This document shows, one piece after another, positions 54,352 through 62,300 of a stretch of DNA of 64,000 bases. Numbering within the stretch: position 1 is the first letter of the stretch; each line of letters begins with the position of its first letter. Source of the stretch: Gp6-AA40 sp036407095 (GTDB taxonomy: Bacteria; Acidobacteriota; Vicinamibacteria; Vicinamibacterales; UBA2999); NCBI GenBank assembly GCA_036407095.1, contig DASWZV010000144.1, forward strand, positions 124,001-188,000, in the 5' to 3' direction. The notes beneath the pieces were generated by a model, which saw nothing but the letters and a program-made list of their open reading frames with translations, did no database searches and was not told the origin of the DNA. The position numbers and the translations under genes were made by a program.

Positions 54352-55346
54352 CCGGGCCGATCCGATCCGCCTGGTGCGCCCCGATCGCGTTCACGTTGCT
54401 CGCCGCTGCGTCGCTCGAGTCGACACATGCGCAGGCTACGGCCGTACGCGTGCTCGAGGTGCGCCGCAACATCCACATGCTATCGGGCGCCGGCGGCAAC
54501 ATCACCGTTCAGACCGGGAAGCACGGTGTGCTGCTCGTGGATACTCCGACGCAGACGGTTGCGCCGCAGGTGCTCGCCGAGATTCGGAAGCTGTCTCCTG
54601 CGCCGATTCGCTACGTCATCAACACGAGCGATGACACGGATCATGCGGGTGGCATCGCTGCCGTCGCTGCCACTGGCGCAGGCGGTGGTGGGCCGAACGC
54701 GCCCAATCGACTGGTCGCCGTTGGCTCGGCACAGGGGATGTCGATACTTGCTCACGAGCGTGTGCTCGATCGCATGAGCGCCTCTGTCGCGCAGGCGGGT
54801 CTGCCAACGCTGACCTACGATCAGCCGACGAAGGACTTCTCGCTCAACGGCGAAGCGATCATCGTCTACCACGTGCCTGCCGCACACAGCGATGGCGACA
54901 GCATCGTGATGTTCCGTGGGTCGGACGTGGTGAGCACCGGCGACATCTTCGCGGTCGATCGCTACCCCATGATCGACGTGAAGAGAGGCGGCAGCGTTTC
55001 CGGCGTGATCGAGGGATTGAACCTGATCCTCCAGCTCACTGTGCCGGAAGCCTTCCAGGAAGGCGGCACGAAGGTCATCCCCGGTCACGGTCGTCTCTGT
55101 GACGAATCCGATGTCGTCGAGTATCGCGACATGGTGTGGATCGTCCGTGACCGCATCGTTGATCTGATGAAGAAAGGGATGACGCTCGCGCAGATCAAAG
55201 CGGCGAAGCCGGCACGCGACTACGACGCCGAGTACGACTCACCATCGGTGACCGCAGACATGTTCGTGGAGTCCGTGTTTGCCAGCCTCGGCCCATCGAC
55301 GATCTCGAAGCCGGTTCCAGCGCGGTCCGGAGGAGCACGCAAGTGA
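54348..55346 (+). CDS. Exported MBL-fold protein with altered metal site
   Basis: 332 residues with a signal peptide (APIAFTLLAAASLESTHAQ). The MBL beta-sandwich is clear (IHMLSGAGGNITVQTGKHGV; VLLVDTPTQ), but the HxHxDH motif reads NTSDDTDHAGGIAAV: the two first His are Ser and Asp while DH is kept. Later ligands VPAAHSDGDSIVMF (His), DVVSTGDIFAVDRYPMID (Asp) and VIPGHGRLC (His) are present. One zinc site may survive. It overlaps both neighbours (ATGA, GTGA), so it is tightly co-made with two secreted 'GEW' proteins. Confidence 0.83.
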   Translation: MTGPIRSAWCAPIAFTLLAAASLESTHAQATAVRVLEVRRNIHMLSGAGGNITVQTGKHGVLLVDTPTQTVAPQVLAEIRKLSPAPIRYVINTSDDTDHAGGIAAVAATGAGGGGPNAPNRLVAVGSAQGMSILAHERVLDRMSASVAQAGLPTLTYDQPTKDFSLNGEAIIVYHVPAAHSDGDSIVMFRGSDVVSTGDIFAVDRYPMIDVKRGGSVSGVIEGLNLILQLTVPEAFQEGGTKVIPGHGRLCDESDVVEYRDMVWIVRDRIVDLMKKGMTLAQIKAAKPARDYDAEYDSPSVTADMFVESVFASLGPSTISKPVPARSGGARK

Positions 55347-56134
55347 AAGCGGCGCTGCGCGCGATCATCGTGTCTGTCATCGCATGGGCGCCCGCGGTCA
55401 TTGACGCCCAGGGCCCGCCCGCCGCGGCCGGGCCGCCTCGATCGGCGAGAGCCGGAGCGCCCGTCGATCTCACGGGGCAATGGGTGTCAGTGATCAGCGA
55501 AGACTGGCGATGGCGCATGGTGACGCCGCTCAAGGGCGATTTCGCGAGCATCCCCGTCAACGACGAGGCCCGCAAGGTCGGTCGTGCCTGGGACCCGGCA
55601 AAGGACGAAGCGGCTGGTGAGGCGTGCAAAGGGTACGGCGCGCCCGCGATCATGCGCGTGCCCGGGCGGGTTCGCATCTCGTGGCAGGACGAGGACACGC
55701 TGAAGATCGAGACTGACGCCGGATCGCAGACGAGACTGCTGCAATTCAATCCCCGCTCGAAGCCGGCCGGTGAACCACAGTGGCAGGGGTACTCCACCGC
55801 ACGATGGGAGGCGCCCGCCGCGGGCGTCATCCCACCAGCCGGGTTTGCGCTCGGCCTGTCGCCACGAGCGGGAGCCCGCGGCCGTTCGCTCGAGGTGACG
55901 ACGGCACGACTGCGCCCGGGGTACCTGCGCAAGAACGGGATTCCCTACAGCGCAGACACGACCGTCACCGAGTACTTCGATCTCTTCAAGGAACCCGGCG
56001 GCGCCGAGTGGTTCGTCGTGACGACGATCGTGCGCGACCCGCAGTATCTGAACGGTCCGTGGGTGACCTCGTCCAACTTCAAGAAGGAGACGGATACGAG
56101 CAAGTGGACTCCGTCGGCTTGTGCTGCCCGATAG
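55343..56134 (+). CDS. Secreted protein of the 'GEW/GQW' family, function unknown
   Basis: 263 residues from GTG 55343. Signal peptide (ALRAIIVSVIAWAPAVIDAQ), a short Pro/Ala linker, then VDLTGQWVSVISEDWRWRMV, IPVNDEARKVGRAWDPAKDE, LEVTTARLRPGYLRKNGIPY and VVTTIVRDPQYLNGPWVTSS. These blocks align with those of the 53380 protein (IPVNDAAR; YLRRNGLP; VVTVINDP), showing a duplication around the MBL gene. Last gene of the operon; convergent with the gene at 56171. Confidence 0.75.
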   Translation: MKAALRAIIVSVIAWAPAVIDAQGPPAAAGPPRSARAGAPVDLTGQWVSVISEDWRWRMVTPLKGDFASIPVNDEARKVGRAWDPAKDEAAGEACKGYGAPAIMRVPGRVRISWQDEDTLKIETDAGSQTRLLQFNPRSKPAGEPQWQGYSTARWEAPAAGVIPPAGFALGLSPRAGARGRSLEVTTARLRPGYLRKNGIPYSADTTVTEYFDLFKEPGGAEWFVVTTIVRDPQYLNGPWVTSSNFKKETDTSKWTPSACAAR

Positions 56135-56170
56135 GCATGTGGAGGAAGTCGAATCCACGTCTGCCACTTC

Positions 56171-56761
56171 TCACTCGAGCCTGATTGGCAGCGCCGCGAT
56201 CCCGACCTCCGTGCTGACCTCGAAGCGATACGTTCCCGCGTCCCAGCTGCCTTCCGGTGTTTTGAACAGGACGGCGCCGGTCGCCACGCGATCGTTGTCC
56301 ACGACCGACTCGTCGGACGTTGTCCCGGTGCCTGGCGGTGCGATCTGAAACTTGATCGGTTCCAACGTCGAGCGTTGAGGGAAATACGACCGGAGATCCC
56401 GTCTCCAGATGCGCGCGTTCTGCAGCAGCATGGTGATGGCGGCGGCGTCGGCGATCACCGTCTGCTGCGGCGCGACCATTAGTTCACGGCCGCCTGGCGT
56501 GAGCAGCTTGACATCGCCTTTGTGCAGCACGAACCGGCGCGTTGATGCGGCGGCCATGTCGACGAGCAGCCAGGCGGATTTGTGATTGCGCTGCGAGTAG
56601 TCGAAGTTGACGACGACGTGGAGCCCTTGATGGTAATACTCGGGCGTCGCGCGGCCGTTCTGCTTGACGTAGCGGAACGTAAACTCTTTCTGCTGCGCCT
56701 GAGTGGAGGTCACAGCGACGAACGTGCCTGCGACCAGCATGGCAATCGCGTATCGATACAT
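56171..56761 (-). CDS. Secreted protein of unknown function
   Basis: 196 residues with a signal peptide (YAIAMLVAGTFVAVTSTQAQ). The body is beta-rich: EFTFRYVKQNGRATPEYYHQ, LHVVVNFDYSQRNHKSAWLL, RFVLHKGDVKLLTPGGRELM, YRFEVSTEVGIAALPIRLE. No family recognised and no catalytic motif. It is downstream of the dehydrogenase gene, separated by a 77-bp gap containing a heptamer array. Confidence 0.65.
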   Translation of the reverse strand: MYRYAIAMLVAGTFVAVTSTQAQQKEFTFRYVKQNGRATPEYYHQGLHVVVNFDYSQRNHKSAWLLVDMAAASTRRFVLHKGDVKLLTPGGRELMVAPQQTVIADAAAITMLLQNARIWRRDLRSYFPQRSTLEPIKFQIAPPGTGTTSDESVVDNDRVATGAVLFKTPEGSWDAGTYRFEVSTEVGIAALPIRLE

Positions 56762-56788
56762 GGCGACTCCTCGGTACGTCCCAAGGAC

Positions 56789-56823
56789 GGACTAAGAACC
56801 AAGCACCAAGGGCCAAGGACCAT
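56789..56823. repeat. Period-7 array (xxxCCAA units)
   Basis: GGACTAA GAACCAA GCACCAA GGGCCAA GGACCAT: five in-phase heptamers with a shifting prefix. Fourth unit sequence of the period-7 class in this window. No inverted partner is visible. Confidence 0.6.
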
Positions 56824-56837
56824 TTAGGCCCGACGAG

Positions 56838-57917
56838 CTACGCCGGCTGCCGGCTCGCTGTCATCGCGGCGGCGACTGCCTGCGTCATGTCGCCGGTGGT
56901 GGCACGGCCGCCGAGGTCCGGCGTCTTCACCCGTTCGTCTGACAGCACGGCCTCGATCGATGCCAGGATGCGATCGTGAGAGGCGCGCTCGCCGAGATGA
57001 TCGAGCATCATCGCCCCGGCCCAGATCGCGGCGATCGGGTTGGCGATCCCCTTGCCGGCAATGTCGGGGGCCGAGCCGTGAATCGGCTCGAACATCGACG
57101 GAGTCGTCCGGTCGGGGTTGATGTTGCCCCCGGGCGCGACTCCCAGGCTTCCCGAGATCGCGGAGCCGATGTCGGTAAGGATGTCGCCGAACAGGTTCGA
57201 CGCGACGATCACGTCGAGCGTCTGCGGATGCGTCACCATGCGGGCGCAGAGCGCGTCGACGTGATACTTCTTCAGCTCGACATCCGGGAACTCTTTCGCG
57301 ACGCCGGCCACCACTTCATCCCAGAGCACCATCGCATGCTGCAGCGCGTTCGATTTGGTGGCGCTCGCCAGAAGCTTGCGCGGCCGCGACTGCGCCAGGC
57401 GGAACGCGTAGCGCGCGATCCGCTCGATGCCGTTTCTGGTGAACACACCGGTCTGCTCGGCCAGCTCGAACGGCGTGCCGGCGTGAAGGCGTCCGCCCAT
57501 GCCGCAGTACTCGCCCTCCGAGTTCTCGCGCACGCAGACCATGTCGATGTCCTTCGCACCGCGGCCGGCGAGCGGCGACGCGATGCCGGGCATCAGTCGC
57601 ATCGGACGCAGGTTGACCCACTGCCCGAGCTTCTGTCGAAGCGGCAGGATCAGCTCGCGGGCGGAGATGTGGTCGGCGACACGGGGATCGCCGATCGCGC
57701 CGAGATAGATCGCGTCGAACTTCATCAGTCGATCGACGCCGTCGGCGTCCATCATCCGGCCCGTCTGCAGGTAGTAGTCGCAGCCCCACGGGATGTCGGT
57801 GAACTCACAACGGAAGCTGCCCTGCTCGGCGGCCAGCTTCATGATCTCGATCCCGGCGGGGACGACTTCCTTCCCGATCCCGTCGCCGGCGATGACTGCG
57901 ATGCGATAGCTCTTCAT
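56838..57917 (-). CDS. Tartrate / D-malate-type decarboxylating dehydrogenase (isopropylmalate dehydrogenase family)
   Basis: 359 residues from ATG 57917. Beta-decarboxylating dehydrogenase fold: RIAVIAGDGIGKEVVPAGIE, VNLRPMRLMPGIASPLAGRG, the catalytic RENSEGEYCGMGGRLHAGTP, Tyr/Lys region RKLLASATKSNALQ, Asp ligands in DVIVASNLFGDILTDIGSAI and the cofactor segment FEPIHGSAPDIAGKGIANPI. NLRPMRL and the CGMGGR stretch point to the TtuC/DmlA branch (tartrate or D-malate) rather than LeuB or Icd. It oxidatively decarboxylates its substrate with NAD+. It lies downstream of a sodium:solute symporter that could import the acid. Confidence 0.85.
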   Translation of the reverse strand: MKSYRIAVIAGDGIGKEVVPAGIEIMKLAAEQGSFRCEFTDIPWGCDYYLQTGRMMDADGVDRLMKFDAIYLGAIGDPRVADHISARELILPLRQKLGQWVNLRPMRLMPGIASPLAGRGAKDIDMVCVRENSEGEYCGMGGRLHAGTPFELAEQTGVFTRNGIERIARYAFRLAQSRPRKLLASATKSNALQHAMVLWDEVVAGVAKEFPDVELKKYHVDALCARMVTHPQTLDVIVASNLFGDILTDIGSAISGSLGVAPGGNINPDRTTPSMFEPIHGSAPDIAGKGIANPIAAIWAGAMMLDHLGERASHDRILASIEAVLSDERVKTPDLGGRATTGDMTQAVAAAMTASRQPA

Positions 57918-57920
57918 GTG

Positions 57921-57962
57921 CTCAATGCCCAATGCTGAATGCCCAAGGCTCATGGGCCAACG
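57921..57962. repeat. Period-7 array (xxCAATG units)
   Basis: CTCAATG CCCAATG CTGAATG CCCAAGG CTCATGG GCCAACG, six heptamers, lie 3 bases upstream of the dehydrogenase start. They include the stop codon and last residues of the symporter gene. Confidence 0.6.
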
Positions 57963-59359
57963 TTTGCGGTGACGAGCTTCCCCCGTGACAACAACACCGC
58001 AATGAACGCGATCGCCGCGGCGACGAGACCACACAACGTCGGGTCCAGCCACGGGTGCGACGCGGCAAACCCGTAGCGTACCACGAGGAGCGTGATGACG
58101 CCTCCGCCGATGGCGGCGAGCGCTTCGCGAGAGCCGGCACGACGGGAGTACAAGCCGCCGACGACTGGCGCGAAGAGGCTGACGCCGAGCAGCGAATAGA
58201 ACACGGTCATCGCCTGCACGATCGTGCTGAGATAGATCGACAGCAGCACGCCGAGCACGCCGCCCGCGACCGCTGCGATACGAGCCACGACGAGCAGTTC
58301 GTCATCCGTGGCCGCGGGTTTGAAGTACCGCTTGAACAGGTCCTTCGACACCGAGGTCGAGATCATGAAGAGGATCGCATCGCAGGTGTCCACTTCGGTC
58401 GAGAACACCGAGGCCATCGCGAGTGCGCCGAGCCACGGCGGCAGGAGCTCGGCGAGCAGTCTCGGCAGCACGGTGTCCGGCGCGGTGATCTCCGGGAGCC
58501 CGACGCGAGCGGTCATGCCGAGCAGTACGGGGAAGAATGCGAAGACCATCAAACCGATCGCATTGGCGGCGATGCCACGCCGCAGCGCGTGCTCGTTCGC
58601 GGCACCGAACGATTTCTGAATCAGACCGGGCGATATCACGAATGCCGGACCGGTGAGGGCGAGCAGCGTCCAGCCGGACCCCGGGCCTGAGGAGTAGGCG
58701 ATGTCGATGAACCCGGTTGGCAATGCCGGCGATGTGAAGGCGCCGATGCCGCCGACGACATCGAGCGCGAATGGGAGCGCCAGGATGAAGCCGACGAGCA
58801 TCACGCCGAGCTGCACGCTGTTGATCCAGGCCGTTCCCAGCAGACCCCCCGCGGTGAAGTACACGGTCATGATCGCGCCGCCGACCACCGAGCCGACCCA
58901 CCTCGGCGCTCCCGTGAGCACGTTGATGATCGATGCGCCAGCGATCAGTTGTGCGGCCAGAATCCACAGCGATCCGAACGCCACCAGGCTCGTGATGATC
59001 GCTCGCACGGCGGAGCCATAGCGATACTCGAGAAAGTCGCCGGTGGTGTAGAAGCCGTGTTCCTTCGCGAGTCTCCAGATGCGCGGCCCGACGAAAAACG
59101 CCAGCAGGAACGAGGCAAGCCCCGCTGAACCGCTCCACCACCACGCGCTGAGCCCCTCCCGGTAGGCGATGCCTGCGACGTTGACCGTCGCACCCGCGCC
59201 GATGTTCGCAGCGAGCATCGACGCGAAGATCAGTCCAGGGCCGAGGCTGCGTCCTGCGACGAAGAACGCGCTGCTCGTCCGGACGTATCGTGCGCTCCAG
59301 ATTCCGAGGCCGACGACGCCGAAGGAGTAGATGACGAGGAGAGTGAGATGCAGGCTCAC
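57950..59359 (-). CDS. Sodium:solute symporter family (SSS) transporter
   Basis: 469 residues from GTG 59359 with about 13 hydrophobic helices. The SSS hallmarks are present: an N-terminal LLVIYSFGVVGLGIWSARYV, then SSAFFVAGRSLGPGLIFASM (the 'AGR' loop), FYTTGDFLEYRYGSAVRAII, and the sodium-site helix region VFSTEVDTCDAILFMISTSV. The substrate is not determined. The family includes PanF (pantothenate), PutP and SglT; its position directly after panB-panC-P1 peptidase makes pantothenate or a precursor a candidate, while the downstream tartrate/malate enzyme suggests a hydroxy-acid. A heptamer element lies 4 bases upstream of the start. Confidence 0.85.
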   Translation of the reverse strand: MSLHLTLLVIYSFGVVGLGIWSARYVRTSSAFFVAGRSLGPGLIFASMLAANIGAGATVNVAGIAYREGLSAWWWSGSAGLASFLLAFFVGPRIWRLAKEHGFYTTGDFLEYRYGSAVRAIITSLVAFGSLWILAAQLIAGASIINVLTGAPRWVGSVVGGAIMTVYFTAGGLLGTAWINSVQLGVMLVGFILALPFALDVVGGIGAFTSPALPTGFIDIAYSSGPGSGWTLLALTGPAFVISPGLIQKSFGAANEHALRRGIAANAIGLMVFAFFPVLLGMTARVGLPEITAPDTVLPRLLAELLPPWLGALAMASVFSTEVDTCDAILFMISTSVSKDLFKRYFKPAATDDELLVVARIAAVAGGVLGVLLSIYLSTIVQAMTVFYSLLGVSLFAPVVGGLYSRRAGSREALAAIGGGVITLLVVRYGFAASHPWLDPTLCGLVAAAIAFIAVLLSRGKLVTANVGP

Positions 59360-59363
59360 GCGG

Positions 59364-59474
59364 GTAATGCAAAATGCAAAATGCAACATTCAAAATGCAA
59401 AATGCAAAACCGATCGGAATAAATCGTCAGTCTGCATCCCATTTTGCATTTCGCATTTCGCATTTTGCATTACT
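59364..59474. repeat. Gene-less period-7 inverted element
   Basis: Left GTAATGC AAAATGC AAAATGC AACATTC AAAATGC AAAATGC (59364-59405); right CATTTTG CATTTCG CATTTCG CATTTTG CATTACT (59440-59474). The right end contains the TAA stop codon of the P1 peptidase gene in the minus-strand heptamer GTAATGC. Confidence 0.75.
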
Positions 59475-60561
59475 TGAATCTAGAAGGCACCGTACCGAGA
59501 TCGCGTGCCGAGGGCAGTCCTCCCGATGAAGTGGCTTGAACCGCGGCCCGCACGATCGCTTCAGCGAGCGCGTCGGCGGCGAGCGATCCGATCGTCGTGA
59601 CATCGACCCGACCGGGGAAACTGCCGGTTGCCAGCGCGAACACGGTGTCGCCGTCGGCACTGGTGTGTGCCGGATTGATCGCGCGGGCGAGGCCATCGTC
59701 AGCCATCAGTGCCATGCGGTTGGTGTCGGCCTTCGTGAGCCTGGCGTTGGTGGCGACGACCGCGATCGTCGTATTCTCGGCCGTCTTCGGCCCGGAGCTG
59801 CCTCCGCCCGCGAGCGATCGCAGTACCTTGCGTGCGTCTGCGAGGCGTTTGCCATCCTCGGTGCGGACGCCCGCGACGAGCGCGCCGGTCGTTGGATCGA
59901 CCACGTCACCAACTGCATTGACGGCAACAATCGCGCCGACGACGAGTCCATTCGGGAGCGCGATCGACGCGGTGCCGATGCCCGCTTTCATCGCGCGCGC
60001 GCGATCGCCGAGGATCTTGCCGACCGTTGCGCCGGCGCCCGCGCCGACGTTGCCTTCGGCCACTGCGCCCGCGCTTGCAGTCGTGGCGGCGCGATAGCCG
60101 CAGTCGGCCCCCGGTCTGATCGTCGAGCTTCCCCCGAACCCGAGATCCATCAGCACCGCTGTCGGCACGATCGGTACAACAGTGCCTGCGATCGGATATC
60201 CGGTCTTCTTCTCTTCGAGGTATCGCATCACGCCGTCGGCCACGCTGATGCCGTAGGCGCTGCCGCCGGTCAGGACGACGGCGTTGACCGTCTCGACCAT
60301 GTTCAGCGGATCGAGGAGATCGGTCTCGCGCGTGCCTGGTGCAGCGCCGCGCTGCGAAATGCCGCCCATCGCCCCGGCGCCGTCGACGAGCACGACGGTG
60401 CATCCAGTCGGGCGCTCGGTGAGTGTGTGATGGCCGACTCTGATGCCTGCGACGTCAGTGATGCCGTTGTGCTTCACGGTCGTTCCCGATTGGGCGTGCA
60501 GGAAGATGGTGAGTCCAAGTCCAACCGCCGCGAACCCGAGGACCCGAGCCGCGTTTTTCAT
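59470..60561 (-). CDS. Exported P1 family peptidase (DmpA/BapA/ThnT-like, self-processing)
   Basis: 363 residues. A signal-like N-terminus (VLGFAAVGLGLTIFLHAQ) precedes the P1 fold: ITDVAGIRVGHHTLTERPTG, VVLTGGSAYGISVADGVMRY, AVAEGNVGAGAGATVGKILG. The autoproteolysis/nucleophile motif is TAENTTIAVVATNARLTKAD: cleavage between Asn and Thr (about residues 263/264) would expose an N-terminal Thr, as in ThnT, rather than the Ser of DmpA/BapA. P1 enzymes release N-terminal residues, beta-alanine from beta-peptides, or cut pantetheine-type amides. The start overlaps the panC stop (ATGA), giving a link to pantothenate metabolism. Confidence 0.88.
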   Translation of the reverse strand: MKNAARVLGFAAVGLGLTIFLHAQSGTTVKHNGITDVAGIRVGHHTLTERPTGCTVVLVDGAGAMGGISQRGAAPGTRETDLLDPLNMVETVNAVVLTGGSAYGISVADGVMRYLEEKKTGYPIAGTVVPIVPTAVLMDLGFGGSSTIRPGADCGYRAATTASAGAVAEGNVGAGAGATVGKILGDRARAMKAGIGTASIALPNGLVVGAIVAVNAVGDVVDPTTGALVAGVRTEDGKRLADARKVLRSLAGGGSSGPKTAENTTIAVVATNARLTKADTNRMALMADDGLARAINPAHTSADGDTVFALATGSFPGRVDVTTIGSLAADALAEAIVRAAVQATSSGGLPSARDLGTVPSRFK

Positions 60562-61463
60562 CTGCCTTCGAGTCTATCGCGATAAACGAAGGAATCAGGA
60601 ATCGGGTTCCTCCCGCGAGGCTCGCATTTCACGTTGTCGATCAGACGGGTGTTTCCCACCCACAAAGCGCCGGCTGCGATCACCGGACGGTCGACGGTCG
60701 AGACCGGTTGGAAATAGTCGGGATCGACGATCTCGAGGTATTCGAGTCGCAATCGATCGTCGACCGGAATCCGGCTGGCACCGGCGAGCGTGAGCGCCCC
60801 CGCATCCGTACTGCCCGATGCCACGTCGGCCTGAATCCGTTGCAGCGCGTGATAAAGCGCCGGCGCGAGCGCGCGCTCTGCCGGATCGAGTCGCTGGTTG
60901 CGAGAGCTGAGCGCCAGGCCGTCGGGTTCGCGAACCGTGGGCACGCCGACGATCCGGACGGGGACGTTGAAGTCGCTGACGACTCGGCGAACGACTGCAA
61001 GCTGCTGCGCATCTTTCTCGCCGAAGTACGCGCGATCGGCACCGACGATCTCCAGGAGCTTGAGAACGACCGTCGCCACTCCCCTGAAGTGCCCCGGCCT
61101 GAACCGGCCGCACAGGTGATCGGCGAGCCGGCCGACGTCGATCCCACACTCGAGCGGCGTTGGATACATCTCCTCGGCCGACGGCGCGAACACCAGGTCC
61201 ACGCCATGCGACTGGCAGAGCGCGACGTCGGCGTCGAGCGATCGCGGATACCGCGCGAGATCGTCCGGCCGATCGAATTGAATCGGGTTCACGAAGATGC
61301 TGACGACGACGGTGGCGCAGTCACGGCGCGCCGTCTCAATGAGGCTCGCGTGTCCCGCATGCAGAGCGCCCATCGTCGGAACCAGGCCGACCTCTCCTGC
61401 GCTGCGTCTGATCGCGATCGCGGCGCGCGTGCCGCGAATCGTCTCAATGACGTCGGGTGTCAC
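60558..61463 (-). CDS. panC: Pantothenate synthetase (pantoate-beta-alanine ligase)
   Basis: 301 residues from GTG 61463. It condenses pantoate and beta-alanine with ATP. The HIGH-like motif is LVPTMGALHAGHASLI; pantoate/ATP contacts are VSIFVNPIQFDRPDDLARYP and YFGEKDAQQLAVVRRVV; the KMSKS-like site is GLALSSRNQRLDPAERA. It overlaps panB by one base on one side and the P1 peptidase by four on the other, so the three are one translationally coupled unit. No aspartate decarboxylase (panD) for beta-alanine is present in the window. Confidence 0.95.
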   Translation of the reverse strand: MTPDVIETIRGTRAAIAIRRSAGEVGLVPTMGALHAGHASLIETARRDCATVVVSIFVNPIQFDRPDDLARYPRSLDADVALCQSHGVDLVFAPSAEEMYPTPLECGIDVGRLADHLCGRFRPGHFRGVATVVLKLLEIVGADRAYFGEKDAQQLAVVRRVVSDFNVPVRIVGVPTVREPDGLALSSRNQRLDPAERALAPALYHALQRIQADVASGSTDAGALTLAGASRIPVDDRLRLEYLEIVDPDYFQPVSTVDRPVIAAGALWVGNTRLIDNVKCEPRGRNPIPDSFVYRDRLEGR

Positions 61464-62281
61464 TATCGAGACACGCCCTCGACCTTCGACAGCGTTCGCG
61501 GATAGCGGCCTTCGTGTACGTCGGTCACGTAGGCTCTGGTGGCGGTGACGATCGTCTCCGACAGCTTCGCGTACTGCTGAACGAAGGATGGGACGAACTG
61601 ATCGAAAAGACCCAGCATGTCGGAGCTGACGAGGATCTGTCCGTCGCAGTCGGGACCCGCGCCGATACCAATCGTCGGTATGTCGATGCTGCTCGTGACC
61701 ATTCGCGCGAGCTCGGCGGGTATCGATTCCAGCACGAGGCCGAACGCTCCCGCATCTCTGAGCGCTATCGCATCCTCAACGAGCCGATCGGCCGCGTCAG
61801 GACGCGTCGCGCTCTTGGCGTATCCGCCGATCTGGCGCACCGACTGCGGCTGCAGGCCGAGGTGGCCCATGACCGGGATGCCGACGTCGACGAATCGCTT
61901 GACCACGTCGAGCACCGGGCGCCCGCCTTCGAGCTTGACCCCGCCGGCGCCGCCTTCCTGCAGCAGACGGCCGGCGTTGCGTACCGCCTCCGGGACGCTC
62001 ACCTGATACGACAGGAACGGCATGTCGACGACGACGAGCGCGCGCTCGACGCCGCGAACCACTGCGCGTGTGTGGTGCAGCATGTCGTCGAGCGTCACGG
62101 ATACCGTGTCTGCGTACCCGAGTACGACCATTCCCACCGAGTCGCCGACGAGGATCATGTCGACGCCTGCGCGGTCCAGGAGACGCGCCATCGTGGCGTC
62201 GTAGGCGGTGAGCGCGGCGATCTTCTCGCCGTGCGCTTTCTTCAGTTTCAGGTCGGGAACGCGAACGGGGTGGACGTTCAT
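61463..62281 (-). CDS. panB: 3-methyl-2-oxobutanoate hydroxymethyltransferase
   Basis: 272 residues. It makes ketopantoate from 2-oxoisovalerate and methylene-tetrahydrofolate. Signature KIAALTAYDATMARLLDRAG, the metal-ligand VDMILVGDSVGMVVLGYADT, then ALVVVDMPFLSYQVS, VKLEGG and PVMGHLGLQPQSV, and IGIGAGPDCDGQILVSSDML. First pan gene after the alpha/beta hydrolase (gap 19 bp). Its substrate 2-oxoisovalerate is also a substrate of the branched-chain dehydrogenase encoded at 45.6 kb. Confidence 0.95.
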   Translation of the reverse strand: MNVHPVRVPDLKLKKAHGEKIAALTAYDATMARLLDRAGVDMILVGDSVGMVVLGYADTVSVTLDDMLHHTRAVVRGVERALVVVDMPFLSYQVSVPEAVRNAGRLLQEGGAGGVKLEGGRPVLDVVKRFVDVGIPVMGHLGLQPQSVRQIGGYAKSATRPDAADRLVEDAIALRDAGAFGLVLESIPAELARMVTSSIDIPTIGIGAGPDCDGQILVSSDMLGLFDQFVPSFVQQYAKLSETIVTATRAYVTDVHEGRYPRTLSKVEGVSR

Positions 62282-62300
62282 AAAGGCTCCCGGGCCGGGA

